A stretch of DNA of 64,000 nucleotides from the NCBI RefSeq assembly GCF_024195295.1, contig NZ_JAMFTH010000001.1:1915428-1979427 (forward strand), written 5' to 3'. Position 1 is the first letter of the stretch. Each line of letters starts with the position of its first letter. The notes below the pieces were generated by a model. That model made no database searches, had not been told where the DNA came from, and worked only from the letters and a program-made list of their open reading frames with translations. The position numbers and the translations under genes were made by a program. This DNA comes from Gilvimarinus xylanilyticus. Its GTDB lineage: Bacteria > Pseudomonadota > Gammaproteobacteria > Pseudomonadales > Cellvibrionaceae. Positions 47,764 to 57,727 of the stretch are shown here, in pieces.

Positions 47764-48324
47764 ATGCAACTGTACGGAAGCTACACCTCACCCTTTGTGC
47801 GCCACTGTCGCATTGTGTTGTTAGAAACCGAACTTAAATGCGAGTTCGTAGAAACCGACGCGGCCGCCAGCGCGCAAAAATCGCCCAGCAAAAAAGTGCC
47901 CTTTTTACACGACGGCGATATTCAGCTAACCGATTCCACCTCAATCTTAAAATACCTTCGCGAAAAGTCTGGCGACACTTATTTTAGCGATATTGCCGCC
48001 TATGACGTGTTCTGCTTGGTCAATACCGCTATGGATGCGTGTGTCAACTTGTTCTTTTTGGAAAAAGAGGGGCTTACTCCAGCGCGCAGCGATTATTTAA
48101 AACGCCAACAGGCAAGAGTAGACTCTATTTTCACCGAGCTCGAACAAATACCGCTGCCTCACAATGCCCCCTACAATGATATGGAACTGCGCTTAGGCTG
48201 CTTTCTCGCGTGGGGTATTTACCGGCAGCGCTTTAGCCTGGGAGAATACCCCAAGCTTGCCCACTTTTTAGAAGCCTTAAACAACTACCAACCGTTTCGC
48301 GACACTGCACCACCGTCACTGTAG
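47764..48324 (+). CDS. Glutathione S-transferase family protein
   Basis: This 186-residue protein is slightly shorter than typical GSTs (about 200). The N-terminal thioredoxin-like half is clear (MQLYGSYTSPFVRHCRIVLLETEL, then KKVPFLHDGDIQLTDSTSILKYL with the cis-Pro and Ser of the glutathione site). The helical C-terminal half ends ALNNYQPFRDT. It is cytoplasmic, with detoxification or an unknown role. TAGGAG precedes the ATG at 47764. Confidence 0.9.
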   Translation: MQLYGSYTSPFVRHCRIVLLETELKCEFVETDAAASAQKSPSKKVPFLHDGDIQLTDSTSILKYLREKSGDTYFSDIAAYDVFCLVNTAMDACVNLFFLEKEGLTPARSDYLKRQQARVDSIFTELEQIPLPHNAPYNDMELRLGCFLAWGIYRQRFSLGEYPKLAHFLEALNNYQPFRDTAPPSL

Positions 48325-48418
48325 AAAGCCTTTGCGCATCGCCAAACATGTAGCGGTGCTGGACGCCTTCGGACACATTCGTTATTCTCGTTCTACATTT
48401 TTCGTGCAGGTTAATAAT

Positions 48419-49933
48419 GTGTCCCACAGCCAAATAAAACACCTGATCATTGTCGGAGGAGGCACTGCCGGATGGATGGCGGCGGCCTCGATCAGCTGTC
48501 AACTGTCCAGCTTTAATATACAAGTTACGCTGATTGAATCAGAGGACATTGGTACCGTGGGTGTGGGGGAAGCTACGATTCCCAGCATTCGCAGCTACAA
48601 CGACTCGCTGGGCATTGATGAATTGGATTTTATTAAAGCCACCCAGGCCACTTTTAAACTCGGCATAGAGTTTCGCGACTGGCGCGAAAAAGGCAGCCGT
48701 TTTTTTCACCCGTTTGCCGATTACGGAATCGATTTAAACGGCGTCGCCTTTCACCACTACCTGAGTCGAGCCCGCCAGTGCGGGCTTGAGGCCGATCCGG
48801 CAGTCTACTCCTTTGCCACTCAGCTGGCCTGGCAAAACCGGTTTGCGCAACCCCATGCCAATCCGCCTTCGCCCCTGGCCGAATACGGCTACGCCTATCA
48901 CTTTGATGCTGGACGCTACGCGCAGTTTTTGCGGGCCTACGCCGAAAAACGTGGGGTTACTCGCGTAGAGGGGAAAATTGCCACCACGCAATTACACCCC
49001 TACAACGGCGACATTGACTCGGTGACCCTTGAGGACGGCAAAGTGATTGACGGCGACTTCTTTGTCGACTGCTCGGGCTTTCGCGGTTTATTGATTGAAC
49101 AGGCCCTGCATACCGGCTACGACGACTGGCGCCAGTGGCTACCCTGCGACAGCGCCATTGCTGTACAGAGCGACAAAGCCGATACATTAACCCCTTACAC
49201 CCGCACCACTGCCAAAGACGCGGGCTGGCAATGGCGCATCCCGTTGCAGTACCGCACCGGCAATGGTTATGTATATGCCAGTGCGTTTTGCGATCTAGAC
49301 GAAGCAGAGTCGACACTGTTCGAAGGATTGGATACGGCCGCCCTGACCGAGCCGCGGCGGTTTCAATTTGTGACGGGTAAGCGTAAAAAAATCTGGCACA
49401 AAAACTGTTTCGCTCTCGGTTTGGCCTCGGGCTTTTTGGAACCCCTGGAGTCTACCAGTATTTCGCTGATCCAAACCGGCATCAGTAAACTGTTAGAGTT
49501 TTTTCCTCACAATGGTATTGTCCCCGCCGACCAGAACGAGGTAAACCGCCAGCACAGTCACGAGTTCGAACGCATTCGCGATTTTTTAATTTTGCACTAC
49601 AAGGCCACGGCGCGGCGCGACACACCCTTTTGGCAGCACTGCCAGCAAATGCCCGTACCCGATTCGCTGCAGCATAAAATGGATGTTTTTCGCAGCCGAG
49701 GCAAAGTGGTCATGCTGGACCCCGAGGCCTTTGAGCGCGACAGCTGGGTCACTATGTACCTGGGGTTTCACAAATTTCCCGCCGATTACGACCGCCGCGC
49801 CGATGCATTAAGCCAAGAACAACTTATTGAGCAGCTGAAAAAAATGCGTCAGGTCGTTACCCAAGCTGCCACTCAGCCATTAAGCCATGAAGAGTTTATT
49901 GAGCGTCACTGCGCAGCCCTCGACCCTGACTAG
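48419..49933 (+). CDS. Flavin-dependent tryptophan-halogenase-like protein A
   Basis: This 504-residue protein of the PrnA/tryptophan halogenase family has the FAD motif GGGTAGWMAA near the start and Lys80 in ATFKLGIEF, which aligns with the catalytic Lys79 of PrnA. It also has the WxWxIP signature (AGWQWRIP) and GFLEPLEST with the second active-site Glu. The GTG at 48419 has AGG upstream and gives nearly the same length and Lys position as the neighbouring homologue; the frame extends to 48332. In polysaccharide degraders such genes sit next to TonB receptors, and true halogenation of a free substrate has not been shown for them. Confidence 0.88.
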   Translation: MSHSQIKHLIIVGGGTAGWMAAASISCQLSSFNIQVTLIESEDIGTVGVGEATIPSIRSYNDSLGIDELDFIKATQATFKLGIEFRDWREKGSRFFHPFADYGIDLNGVAFHHYLSRARQCGLEADPAVYSFATQLAWQNRFAQPHANPPSPLAEYGYAYHFDAGRYAQFLRAYAEKRGVTRVEGKIATTQLHPYNGDIDSVTLEDGKVIDGDFFVDCSGFRGLLIEQALHTGYDDWRQWLPCDSAIAVQSDKADTLTPYTRTTAKDAGWQWRIPLQYRTGNGYVYASAFCDLDEAESTLFEGLDTAALTEPRRFQFVTGKRKKIWHKNCFALGLASGFLEPLESTSISLIQTGISKLLEFFPHNGIVPADQNEVNRQHSHEFERIRDFLILHYKATARRDTPFWQHCQQMPVPDSLQHKMDVFRSRGKVVMLDPEAFERDSWVTMYLGFHKFPADYDRRADALSQEQLIEQLKKMRQVVTQAATQPLSHEEFIERHCAALDPD

Positions 49934-51438
49934 GGTTTTTCGGCGGCGCAGTTGGCGGCAATAAATTCATCGTGGCTGGACACACCGGCCACTGCCTCGG
50001 CCACCGAGCGGCGCATGCCTGCCAGAGCTTTTTGTAAATACGCCGGGTCCAGCTGTTTCACCCGCTCATCGTATTGCTTGGGGTAAACATTAAAGCCACT
50101 GTAAATGGCCAGCCAGCTGGGTGGGCCAAAGATCTCTATAGGATAGCGGATCAAATCGCCCTTGTTTTTAAAGGCTTCTAACTTGTCCGCCAGAGTTTCG
50201 GGGATCTCCATGTCGCGGCACTTGCGCCAAAACTCTCCGTCATCTCGCTGGTTAAGCTTATAATGGAGGATAATAAAGTCCCGCACTCGCTCGTACTCCT
50301 GGGCGGTTAGGTCATTAAACTCTTGCACCAGAGCGTCGGTAAAAAAAGGGCCGCGAAACACCCGGCGGATTTTTTCAATCGCGGTTTCGACTAACGCAAT
50401 ACTGGTGGACTCCAGAGGTTCCAGAAAGCCTGCCGCCAAACCAACAGCCACCACATTTTTATTCCAGGCCTTTTTCCGGCGCCCTGCAACAAACTGAAAA
50501 GGTTTAGGCTGGGTGATAAGCTCGCCTTTTATATTATCAACCAAAGTCGCGGCCGCCTCGTCGTCACTGATGTAATCACTGCAATAAACGTGGCCATTGC
50601 CTTGGCGATGCTGCAGGGGGATTTTCCACTGCCAACCGGCAAGGTGGGCCTGGCTAACGGTATAGGGTGCAGCTTCTCCGTCACGAACACTCTGCACGGC
50701 GACGGCGCGGTCACATTTAAGCCACTGGCTCCAACCCTCATAGCCTGTGCGCTGGGCCTGCTCGATCAACAAACCCGAAAAACCAGAACAATCCACATAT
50801 AAGTCGGCGCTTACTTGCTGACCGTTATGCAAATGCAGAGCCTTGACGCTAGCGTCGCTATTTATTTCTACGCGCTCGATTTTCTGATCGATATGAGCAA
50901 CGCCATTTTCCGTGGCATAATCGCGCATTAATCGAGCAAAAAGCGCGGCATCAAAGTGCAAGGCCCAATCAAAGACCGACAACTCCGACGGAGGCTTGGG
51001 GGACGGCTCGATAAATTTATGATGTTTCGCCAGCTGCACGCCCAAAGAATAGTCCGACAGGTCTCCGGCTTCGCCCAGTTCGCGCAAGCGCATCCAATAG
51101 TGGTGAAAGTCGATGCCATTAGCCTTCTGACCGTACAAGCCAAACGGATGAATAAACCGGCTACCGGCCTTGTGCCAATCGCGAAATTCGATACCCAGCT
51201 TACAAGTCGCCTGACAAGCGCGCATCACTTCCAGATCATTCATCCCCAACTCAGCGTAAAAACGTCGCAGGGTGGGAATGGTTGCCTCGCCCACCCCCAC
51301 GGTGCCAATATCAGAGGAATCGATCAGCGTAATAGCGATATCGGTTTTACTAAAGTGCTTAGCCAACCGCGCCGCGGTCATCCAACCTGCAGTGCCACCG
51401 CCGACAATGGCGAGGGATTTAACATTATTATGTGCCAA
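49930..51438 (-). CDS. Flavin-dependent tryptophan-halogenase-like protein B
   Basis: This 502-residue homologue of the convergent gene at 48419 has VGGGTAGWMTAA at 12-23, Lys80 in ATCKLGIEFRDW, AGWQWKIP and GFLEPLESTSIAL. All key halogenase residues are kept, so activity is likely intact. Its stop overlaps the stop of the convergent copy by four bases. It lies downstream of the TonB receptor gene on the same strand with terminators between, so expression may be partly linked. The substrate is unknown; protein-bound or glycan-attached aromatic groups are a speculation. Confidence 0.88.
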   Translation of the reverse strand: MAHNNVKSLAIVGGGTAGWMTAARLAKHFSKTDIAITLIDSSDIGTVGVGEATIPTLRRFYAELGMNDLEVMRACQATCKLGIEFRDWHKAGSRFIHPFGLYGQKANGIDFHHYWMRLRELGEAGDLSDYSLGVQLAKHHKFIEPSPKPPSELSVFDWALHFDAALFARLMRDYATENGVAHIDQKIERVEINSDASVKALHLHNGQQVSADLYVDCSGFSGLLIEQAQRTGYEGWSQWLKCDRAVAVQSVRDGEAAPYTVSQAHLAGWQWKIPLQHRQGNGHVYCSDYISDDEAAATLVDNIKGELITQPKPFQFVAGRRKKAWNKNVVAVGLAAGFLEPLESTSIALVETAIEKIRRVFRGPFFTDALVQEFNDLTAQEYERVRDFIILHYKLNQRDDGEFWRKCRDMEIPETLADKLEAFKNKGDLIRYPIEIFGPPSWLAIYSGFNVYPKQYDERVKQLDPAYLQKALAGMRRSVAEAVAGVSSHDEFIAANCAAEKP

Positions 51439-51473
51439 AAGCGCAGCCTCACATTACAAATTCAACTACAGCA

Positions 51474-51550
51474 TAAATAAAAAAACCGCCGCTAAAAACC
51501 CTAAGGTTTTACGCGGCGGCCAAAAAGCTCAAGGTGCCCCATGGGGCACC
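51474..51550 (-). terminator. Tandem terminators after the TonB receptor gene
   Basis: A perfect 18-base palindrome GGTGCCCCATGGGGCACC is at 51533-51550. A second long stem (CCGCCGC...GCGGCGG, 51486-51520) is followed on the minus strand by TTTTTTTATTTA. Both lie between the receptor stop at 51568 and the halogenase-like gene start at 51438. Confidence 0.82.
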
Positions 51551-51567
51551 GTTAAACCAACCTAACG

Positions 51568-54500
51568 TTAGAAGTTTACGCGAGCACCCAGTGCCCAGCG
51601 CGCTTCGTAGATATTCTGGAAGGCTTTCTGATCAGAGAACTCAACATAAGTCTGTTGATACTCTTCCAGAATGTTAGACCCGTTAACATAAACGTCAATA
51701 TTGTCCGTGACATACCAGGTAACGTTCATATCCAACTGACCATAATCGTCTTGATACAACGCTTGCGCGCCAGTTGCGTCATTACCCTGCGCGATCAAGC
51801 GAGGCGAACGGAAGTTGTAAGCCAAACGTGCCGCCAGCGTATCATTCTCGAACCAGCCCACAACGTTATACGTATCTTCCGAGTTATTCACGAAAGGCAG
51901 CTCTTTGCCGTTCACGCCTGTCGCGTCTTGCGAACTATCAGAGTAGGTGTAGTTAACGTCGAAGCCGAAGTTAGACATAAAGCCGTCGGTAATATCACTG
52001 AAGGCCATTTTTGCCTGCAGCTCCACACCGCTTACGCTACCGCCCGAGCCCTGAGTGGGACCCTGGAAGGGCCAAGGACCACGATTGATACCATCGGCAT
52101 CTGGCTCATCCAGGTAGGTTGTCCCCGTCTGAACAAAGCTATCGATATCGATATCAAACAAAGATGCACCCAGCATAGACGCGCTGCCCAGGTACCATTC
52201 AATCGCCAAGTCCATATTTGTGGCGCGGGTTGGATCCAGAGTCGGGTTACCGTTCAGGTCACCACCGTTAACGCGCATACAGTTACAGTCTTCGTTAAAT
52301 ACGCGACCTACTGATTTGGCGCCACCCCAGGTCAACAGGTCCAGAGGCTGCATAGTTTCACCGTATGACGCGCGCAAGATCAAGTTTTCGCTAAGGTCAT
52401 ACGCCAGGTTCAGGCTAGGCAGAACATCAGTGTAGCTACGCTCGGTAACCACATCGCCTGCGTCATAGCTAACGCCCGAATGCGGTACGGCGTCGCCAGT
52501 CACATTCTGGATAACGGTCAGATCGGTTTCGATCACTTTAACACCTAGGTTACCGTGCAGGTTACCCATCGCAAAGTTCACATTACCAAAGTAGCTGAAT
52601 TCATCCAGCGCCACTTTGTACGACTGGCCGGGTTGAATGTATTTGGTCTGCTCGCCAAACGCCTTGGTTTGGAAAGCCAAGGTATCATCCAGGGCTTTCG
52701 GATCTACCGCCCATACACCGGGAATGCCTTCGACCGGACCGAAATCATCAATCCAAACGACATCACTATACTGATCGATACGAGTCGGCATCAGCAAGGT
52801 ATAAGGCTCGAAACGATCTTCGTAACCGATAATGTTTTCATCCTCATCCAAGATTGGATCTTGAACGCGATTGCCGTCTTCATCCAGTACAAATTCGCCT
52901 TGCTGCAAACTCATATCACAGTCAGTGTCATTGGCAAACTGATCCACAGCTTTCCACTGTGCCATACAGCCGGTATCGGGGAAGGTGGCAAAATATGAAA
53001 ACACATCGTGGTCAACCGTGCGCTCGCTTTGACGCAAACCGAAGTCAACGCTTGTTACAAACGGCGTATCATCAAACTCGTAGTTCCACTTGGTGCTGAA
53101 AGTATTGATTTCGCCTTCATCATCAGTGTTGTTTTCTGAAGACATAGCGCCCACGTGGTAGGAATCAACGCTGGCCATGTACTCGGCCACAGTCATTTGC
53201 CCCTGGCCACCGTCAACCACTTGATCAAACCCACTGAATACTGGGTGCTCACCCGAGGCATCGTATTTGATCAGGAAGTCATCGTCTTCGATGCCGCCGG
53301 GGGCATACTGAATAAAACAACCACCGTCTTCACCCACATAGGCGCCTTCGATAGCATTGGTGCCATCACAATACTTTCCGGGAACCAAGCCGCCGGGGCC
53401 GGTTACCAGAGTGCCCTGATCAATGCTCAGCATGTCACCTTCAGCATAGCCGTGACGCATGCTGGCGGTGGCTTCGGCGCGAGTCACGCGAACCTGACCG
53501 GTTAACGGGCCACCATTGTCAAAGTTTAATTCTACGCTGGCGTTCTGAGACTCCTCGGTGTTGCGGTTAACCTGCGAGAAAGACTGCAAACGGTAGGGGT
53601 TAGCGTAAAAAGAGTTAATAGTATTCCAAGACTGGGGCTCACCCTCCTCTGGAGTGCCTTCGTTGGGGATAAAAGTAAACTCATCGCCCAATAAACCAGC
53701 TTCAGTTTCGTATGCGTAACCGGTAAAAGTCTGCCAGCGGTTATTGTGAGAGAAGCCCGCACGACGGTTAAAGCGGTCCTGCTTGCTGTAGAAGTAATCC
53801 GCTACCAACTCAACACCATCGGTCAGCTGCGCCTGAAAAGACACATTGGCGCCATCGCGGTTACGCTCTTCTTCTTTGTGGAAAGCAGCGAAACCCTGAG
53901 GCACGACGTGATAGGTGTTGGGATTAACCGCTGGAGTGCTCCAGGTATGGTTGCTGTTAGTCGCACCAATACCGCCGTTTTCAGAGGTATCAAAGTAACC
54001 GTTAAAGTCGGTTGCCAAGTTTTTCTCGGTAGTAACGCCACTGACCAACACACCCCAGTTTTGCGCGTTGTAGGCAATCAAGCCATTAACGGTGGGGTCG
54101 TACTCTTCACTGATTGAGCCGTGATCCAATTCGGCGCCACCGGAGAAGGTCCAGCCTTCGTCCAGATCAAACGGACGGCGGGTTTTCAGGTCGATAACAC
54201 CGGAAATACCCTGAGCGCTAACATCGGCACGGGGCGACTTATAAACTTCAGCGCCAGAGAACAGCTGCGAAGGCAAGTCACCAAAATCGGCGCTGGACGA
54301 GTCAATCGTAGTTGCACTCAAAAACACTTCGCCGTTAAGCATGGTGCCGACGTTGTCCAAACCGCGAATCTGTACCGGGCCACCCTCACCAGCCGTGCGC
54401 TCTACCTGAATACCGGGAATACGCTGCAGCGAGTCAGAAATGGTTACGTCGGGGAGCTTGCCGATATCTTCAGCAGAAATGGCGTCAACGACCGAAGTGG

Positions 54501-54675
54501 CGTCGCGCTTGGTGTTAATCGCATTTTGCTGCGATGCGTAAACACCTGTTACCACAACTTCTTCAAGCATTGGCTCAGACTCTTGCGCCTGTGCCGTATA
54601 AGCGGATGCTAACAGGCAGGATGAAATACTGGTTGCCAGTAAACTTCTGCGAAACTTGCCTTGGTTAGATTCCAT
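51568..54675 (-). CDS. TonB-dependent receptor (chito-oligosaccharide/GlcNAc uptake)
   Basis: This 1035-residue outer-membrane protein has a signal peptide (cleaved after about YTAQA) and a TonB-box-like EEVVVTG. The plug domain (SAEDIGKLPDVTISDSLQRIPGIQVER, then GGPVQIRGL) is followed by a 22-strand barrel ending in ...GARVNF with terminal Phe. It resembles the large TonB receptors of Caulobacter/Xanthomonas sugar-uptake loci. A NagR-type operator and promoter stand 200-240 bases upstream, so chitin oligosaccharides are the probable cargo. GAGGAG precedes ATG 54675; the frame extends upstream to 54789 without a signal peptide at its start. Confidence 0.93.
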   Translation of the reverse strand: MESNQGKFRRSLLATSISSCLLASAYTAQAQESEPMLEEVVVTGVYASQQNAINTKRDATSVVDAISAEDIGKLPDVTISDSLQRIPGIQVERTAGEGGPVQIRGLDNVGTMLNGEVFLSATTIDSSSADFGDLPSQLFSGAEVYKSPRADVSAQGISGVIDLKTRRPFDLDEGWTFSGGAELDHGSISEEYDPTVNGLIAYNAQNWGVLVSGVTTEKNLATDFNGYFDTSENGGIGATNSNHTWSTPAVNPNTYHVVPQGFAAFHKEEERNRDGANVSFQAQLTDGVELVADYFYSKQDRFNRRAGFSHNNRWQTFTGYAYETEAGLLGDEFTFIPNEGTPEEGEPQSWNTINSFYANPYRLQSFSQVNRNTEESQNASVELNFDNGGPLTGQVRVTRAEATASMRHGYAEGDMLSIDQGTLVTGPGGLVPGKYCDGTNAIEGAYVGEDGGCFIQYAPGGIEDDDFLIKYDASGEHPVFSGFDQVVDGGQGQMTVAEYMASVDSYHVGAMSSENNTDDEGEINTFSTKWNYEFDDTPFVTSVDFGLRQSERTVDHDVFSYFATFPDTGCMAQWKAVDQFANDTDCDMSLQQGEFVLDEDGNRVQDPILDEDENIIGYEDRFEPYTLLMPTRIDQYSDVVWIDDFGPVEGIPGVWAVDPKALDDTLAFQTKAFGEQTKYIQPGQSYKVALDEFSYFGNVNFAMGNLHGNLGVKVIETDLTVIQNVTGDAVPHSGVSYDAGDVVTERSYTDVLPSLNLAYDLSENLILRASYGETMQPLDLLTWGGAKSVGRVFNEDCNCMRVNGGDLNGNPTLDPTRATNMDLAIEWYLGSASMLGASLFDIDIDSFVQTGTTYLDEPDADGINRGPWPFQGPTQGSGGSVSGVELQAKMAFSDITDGFMSNFGFDVNYTYSDSSQDATGVNGKELPFVNNSEDTYNVVGWFENDTLAARLAYNFRSPRLIAQGNDATGAQALYQDDYGQLDMNVTWYVTDNIDVYVNGSNILEEYQQTYVEFSDQKAFQNIYEARWALGARVNF

Positions 54676-54883
54676 AACTGTCTCCTCACTATCGTTGTTT
54701 TGTTGTATTGCGAAGCCTAATTGGGAGCATAAAATTATTGGCGCTAACGCCTGTCCCAGCCAGCCATTTTTTTGTTGCTTTAACCTCAAACTAGAGCCAG
54801 CAGCTTAAACGCTACTTTTGTTCTGCGAGCACCCCAGGCGACATTTTTATTGACTTAACACTGCATCCGGGCCCGCCAGTGTA

Positions 54884-54913
54884 GTTTTACACCCACCTGG
54901 ACAACGTTGTCAA
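54884..54913 (-). promoter_or_regulatory. TonB receptor promoter with NagR-type operator
   Basis: The perfect palindrome GACAACGTTGTC is at 54900-54911. The minus strand reads TTGACA (54913-54908), 18 bases, then TAAAAC (54889-54884) preceded by TG. As at nagK, the operator overlaps the -35 box, giving simple repression. Confidence 0.72.
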
Positions 54914-55057
54914 CCCTGTTGGTATCGTGAAAAACACAGCCACAATCTCTCCCTAAAAACTTCAAAGAATCAGATATTACCTTTAAACATCAATACATTA
55001 GAGTGACGAACTGGTCAGAAAATGATGTTTTTAGGGACAAATAAAAAGGCAATTAAT

Positions 55058-55069
55058 GACAACGTTGTT
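55058..55069. promoter_or_regulatory. Degenerate NagR-type operator
   Basis: GACAACGTTGTT differs in one base from the perfect motif and lies 147 bases from the operator at 54900. It is close to the 3' end of the GH20 gene. It could be an auxiliary operator for looping. Confidence 0.5.
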
Positions 55070-55122
55070 TAAACAATTTTAGGAAATGCGCCCTATGGCA
55101 GGCGCATTTATCGATTAATCTC

Positions 55123-57678
55123 TTAGGGTGCCGGCACACTCGTGGGACGACTAAACTGCTCGCCCAGCCGTGCGCGTACCCAAATGCCTTCATCCGGCTT
55201 GGAGGGCGACTTGGACACCCAGGTATCTCCGCCATCCTGGCTGTACTCGTGGCTCACCCCCGGTAGCGCATTGTTAACCCGAAGCTCATCACCTTGCCAT
55301 TGCGCCCCCGGCGGCGGCAGATAAACCCCCACACCGGCGCGCTGCATACGGGGCAATTCACGATAGATGAGAGCCGCCAAGAAACTCGTGTAATCGGCGC
55401 GGCGGGCTTGACTATCGCCGGTTTCTTCCCAATCGGCTTGGTGCCAAGCGCGCTCAGCCAGCGCCAGCAAACGCGGATAAAGCATCGGCTCTAACTGATC
55501 GGCTGAGCGTATGGTTTCACTCCACACCGCGCCTTGCATACCGATAATATTCTCCGGCTTTTGCAGCGCTGGTAACGGCCTGCCCACCAGTGCCTCCAGG
55601 TTTTTAATGGCAACACCATCGCGGGTGTAGTCGGCATTGGCGTATAAGTCGTCAGGCAGATAAGAAAAAACTTTATTCAGGCTAGTGGCGCGGGCAGCCC
55701 AGTAGTAGCCGCGTTCGGCCGGGTGCACCTCGTAGGGGTGATCGAAATACAAGTGCGTGGCTGAGGTTAGCACCACTTGGTAGCCGTTATTGGCCAAACG
55801 GTAGGCCCGGTCGGCAACGCCCCACTCCCAGATATTATCCCAGGCGTTGGCAATGACCTTGTCATTCACAAACTGCTCGCGATTAAAGGTGTTGGTGCGG
55901 TCGTACATCAGGCCGTCTTCCCACCCCATTAAGTCCATACCGCGCTGCTCGGCCAGCTGAGATACGCGACTGACAAAATAAGGCTTTAAGTCCGCGGGCC
56001 CGGCCACCCCCAGTTGCTGCGTAAACAGCTGTTCACATACGGGCGAGCGGGTCCATGAGCCTTTCCCTACTTCGTCACCGCCCATATGAAAAGTGTCCAG
56101 CTTTAGCCCCGCCTCGCGGTACATTTGCTGCAGCTCGTACATGACCTTATCGATAAAGGCGTAGGTGGATTCTAAACAGACATTCACCGAGTTATCGGTA
56201 TAGTTTTGCACGGTTAAGTACTCGGATTGATCTTCCGGGTCCGACAGCAAATACTGGCGCGCGGCCTGTTCCTTGCCGGCCTCCAGCAGCTGCTGGTAAC
56301 GCGCCTCCATGGATTTAATCGCGGCGCGGGCGTGCCCCGGCATATCGATTTCGGGGATCACCTCGATGTGGCGCGCCGCCGCATAGCGCAAAATCTCGAT
56401 AAAGTCCGCGCGCTTGTAATATCCATTACCCGAACCCGAGGTATGGGGGCCGGTACCCAGCTGGGTAAGCAGGCAGCGCTGTTCACTTAAATCAAAGCAA
56501 CGCTGCGCGCCGATATCGGTCAGCTGGGGCAAACCCGGTATCTGCAGGCGCCAGCCTTCATCTTCGGTTAAATGCAGGTGCAGCTTATTCAGCTTGTAAC
56601 GCCCCATTTGCTCAATCAGACGCAAGGTAACCGCTTTGCCGTGAAAGTTGCGCCCCATGTCGTAGTGCATTCCGCGCCAGGCGGTTCGCGGGCTGTCACT
56701 GATAAGCGTATTATCCACCCGCACGTCGCCGTCGTCGCGGTACATCAACGCCAGTAAGCTCTGCGCACCGTAAAAGGCACCCGCGGCATCCCGACCGGCA
56801 ATCACAATGTGCTCGTCGTCTACCTGCAAGTGGTAAGACTCGGGAGCCACGGGAAGCGAAGAATTTTTATCAGCTTGGGTCGCGACACGCAGGTAAATCG
56901 TCGGCCCCTCGGCCGCCAGATGATCGGCCGCCATGGGCAATGAGAACCCAAAGTGCGCCTGCAGTCGCTGGTTAAAATATTCGGCCTCGGACTTTAATCC
57001 ACCCGCGTAACGCAGCTGCCAGGCACTAGACAGCTCTGCGCTGCCGCGGCGGGTTTTGACCGATTGCGGGGCGGGGATAATACGGTTTTTTGCTGCCTCT
57101 GGGTCTAATTCAGGCAAATCGGCATTGGCCTGAAACCGGCTTTGCGCCGAGGCAATGGCAAACTGATCGCGCGCACTGCGTTTTTGCTGTGGGGCGGTGG
57201 CGATGGGCTCGACAAACGCCTGGATATTTTCGGTATCGGTGTTGGTAAAGACCTCGGGCTTTAAACCTTCCATCACCAAAAAGGCCCGTGGCATAAAATC
57301 GGTATAACTCACCATATGGGCGGCGGCGAGATAGTCCACTTCCAGCGCTTCACCCGCTCCCAACCCATCAAAAGATGGCCCAGGTAGAAGTCGGTGCAAA
57401 TCGCCCTGAACATGCTCTATCGTCACGTTCTGCCCGGCGACGGCTTCCAACTTTCGCACCGAGTGAAAGTACACCGCCCAATCGCTGGCGGGCAGTGCCA
57501 GCTGGCTATGGTTATGCAAAGTAAGACGCATATGCTTACCCCGCTCGTCTACATTGGAGACTACCGCAAACCGGACACTGGTAGCCTGGGTAAAATCGGC
57601 CAGCTGGGCCTGCGTCCAATCCACCGCCTGAGCGACTAACGCCCCGCACAACAGTAAAGAAGCCATTAGATAACGCAT
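55123..57678 (-). CDS. Beta-N-acetylhexosaminidase, GH20 chitobiase
   Basis: This 851-residue exported enzyme hydrolyses chitobiose and chito-oligosaccharides to GlcNAc. A signal peptide (MRYLMASLLLCGALVAQA) is followed by a CHB_HEX carbohydrate-binding domain (VRFAVVSNVDERGKHMRLTLHNHS), a GH20b domain ending near YHLQVDDEHIVIAGRDAAGAFYGAQSLL and the catalytic barrel. The Asp535-Glu536 pair is in HMGGDEVG. The C-terminal CHB_HEX_C domain includes VNNALPGVSHEYSQDGGDTW. GAGGAAT precedes ATG 57678. A perfect NagR-type operator is 50 bases upstream, tying it to the GlcNAc regulon. No lipobox is visible. Confidence 0.95.
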   Translation of the reverse strand: MRYLMASLLLCGALVAQAVDWTQAQLADFTQATSVRFAVVSNVDERGKHMRLTLHNHSQLALPASDWAVYFHSVRKLEAVAGQNVTIEHVQGDLHRLLPGPSFDGLGAGEALEVDYLAAAHMVSYTDFMPRAFLVMEGLKPEVFTNTDTENIQAFVEPIATAPQQKRSARDQFAIASAQSRFQANADLPELDPEAAKNRIIPAPQSVKTRRGSAELSSAWQLRYAGGLKSEAEYFNQRLQAHFGFSLPMAADHLAAEGPTIYLRVATQADKNSSLPVAPESYHLQVDDEHIVIAGRDAAGAFYGAQSLLALMYRDDGDVRVDNTLISDSPRTAWRGMHYDMGRNFHGKAVTLRLIEQMGRYKLNKLHLHLTEDEGWRLQIPGLPQLTDIGAQRCFDLSEQRCLLTQLGTGPHTSGSGNGYYKRADFIEILRYAAARHIEVIPEIDMPGHARAAIKSMEARYQQLLEAGKEQAARQYLLSDPEDQSEYLTVQNYTDNSVNVCLESTYAFIDKVMYELQQMYREAGLKLDTFHMGGDEVGKGSWTRSPVCEQLFTQQLGVAGPADLKPYFVSRVSQLAEQRGMDLMGWEDGLMYDRTNTFNREQFVNDKVIANAWDNIWEWGVADRAYRLANNGYQVVLTSATHLYFDHPYEVHPAERGYYWAARATSLNKVFSYLPDDLYANADYTRDGVAIKNLEALVGRPLPALQKPENIIGMQGAVWSETIRSADQLEPMLYPRLLALAERAWHQADWEETGDSQARRADYTSFLAALIYRELPRMQRAGVGVYLPPPGAQWQGDELRVNNALPGVSHEYSQDGGDTWVSKSPSKPDEGIWVRARLGEQFSRPTSVPAP

Positions 57679-57727
57679 ACACAATTCCTCTGCGGCCAAA
57701 CCATCACCGCGCTGTTTTTATTGAAAT

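Larger units (their letters stand above)
54676..55122 (-). promoter_or_regulatory. Upstream region of the TonB receptor gene
   Basis: The 447-base gap to the GH20 gene contains the NagR-regulated promoter at 54884-54913 and a second, one-mismatch operator copy at 55058-55069. The remaining leader of about 200 bases encodes nothing recognised. Confidence 0.55.
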
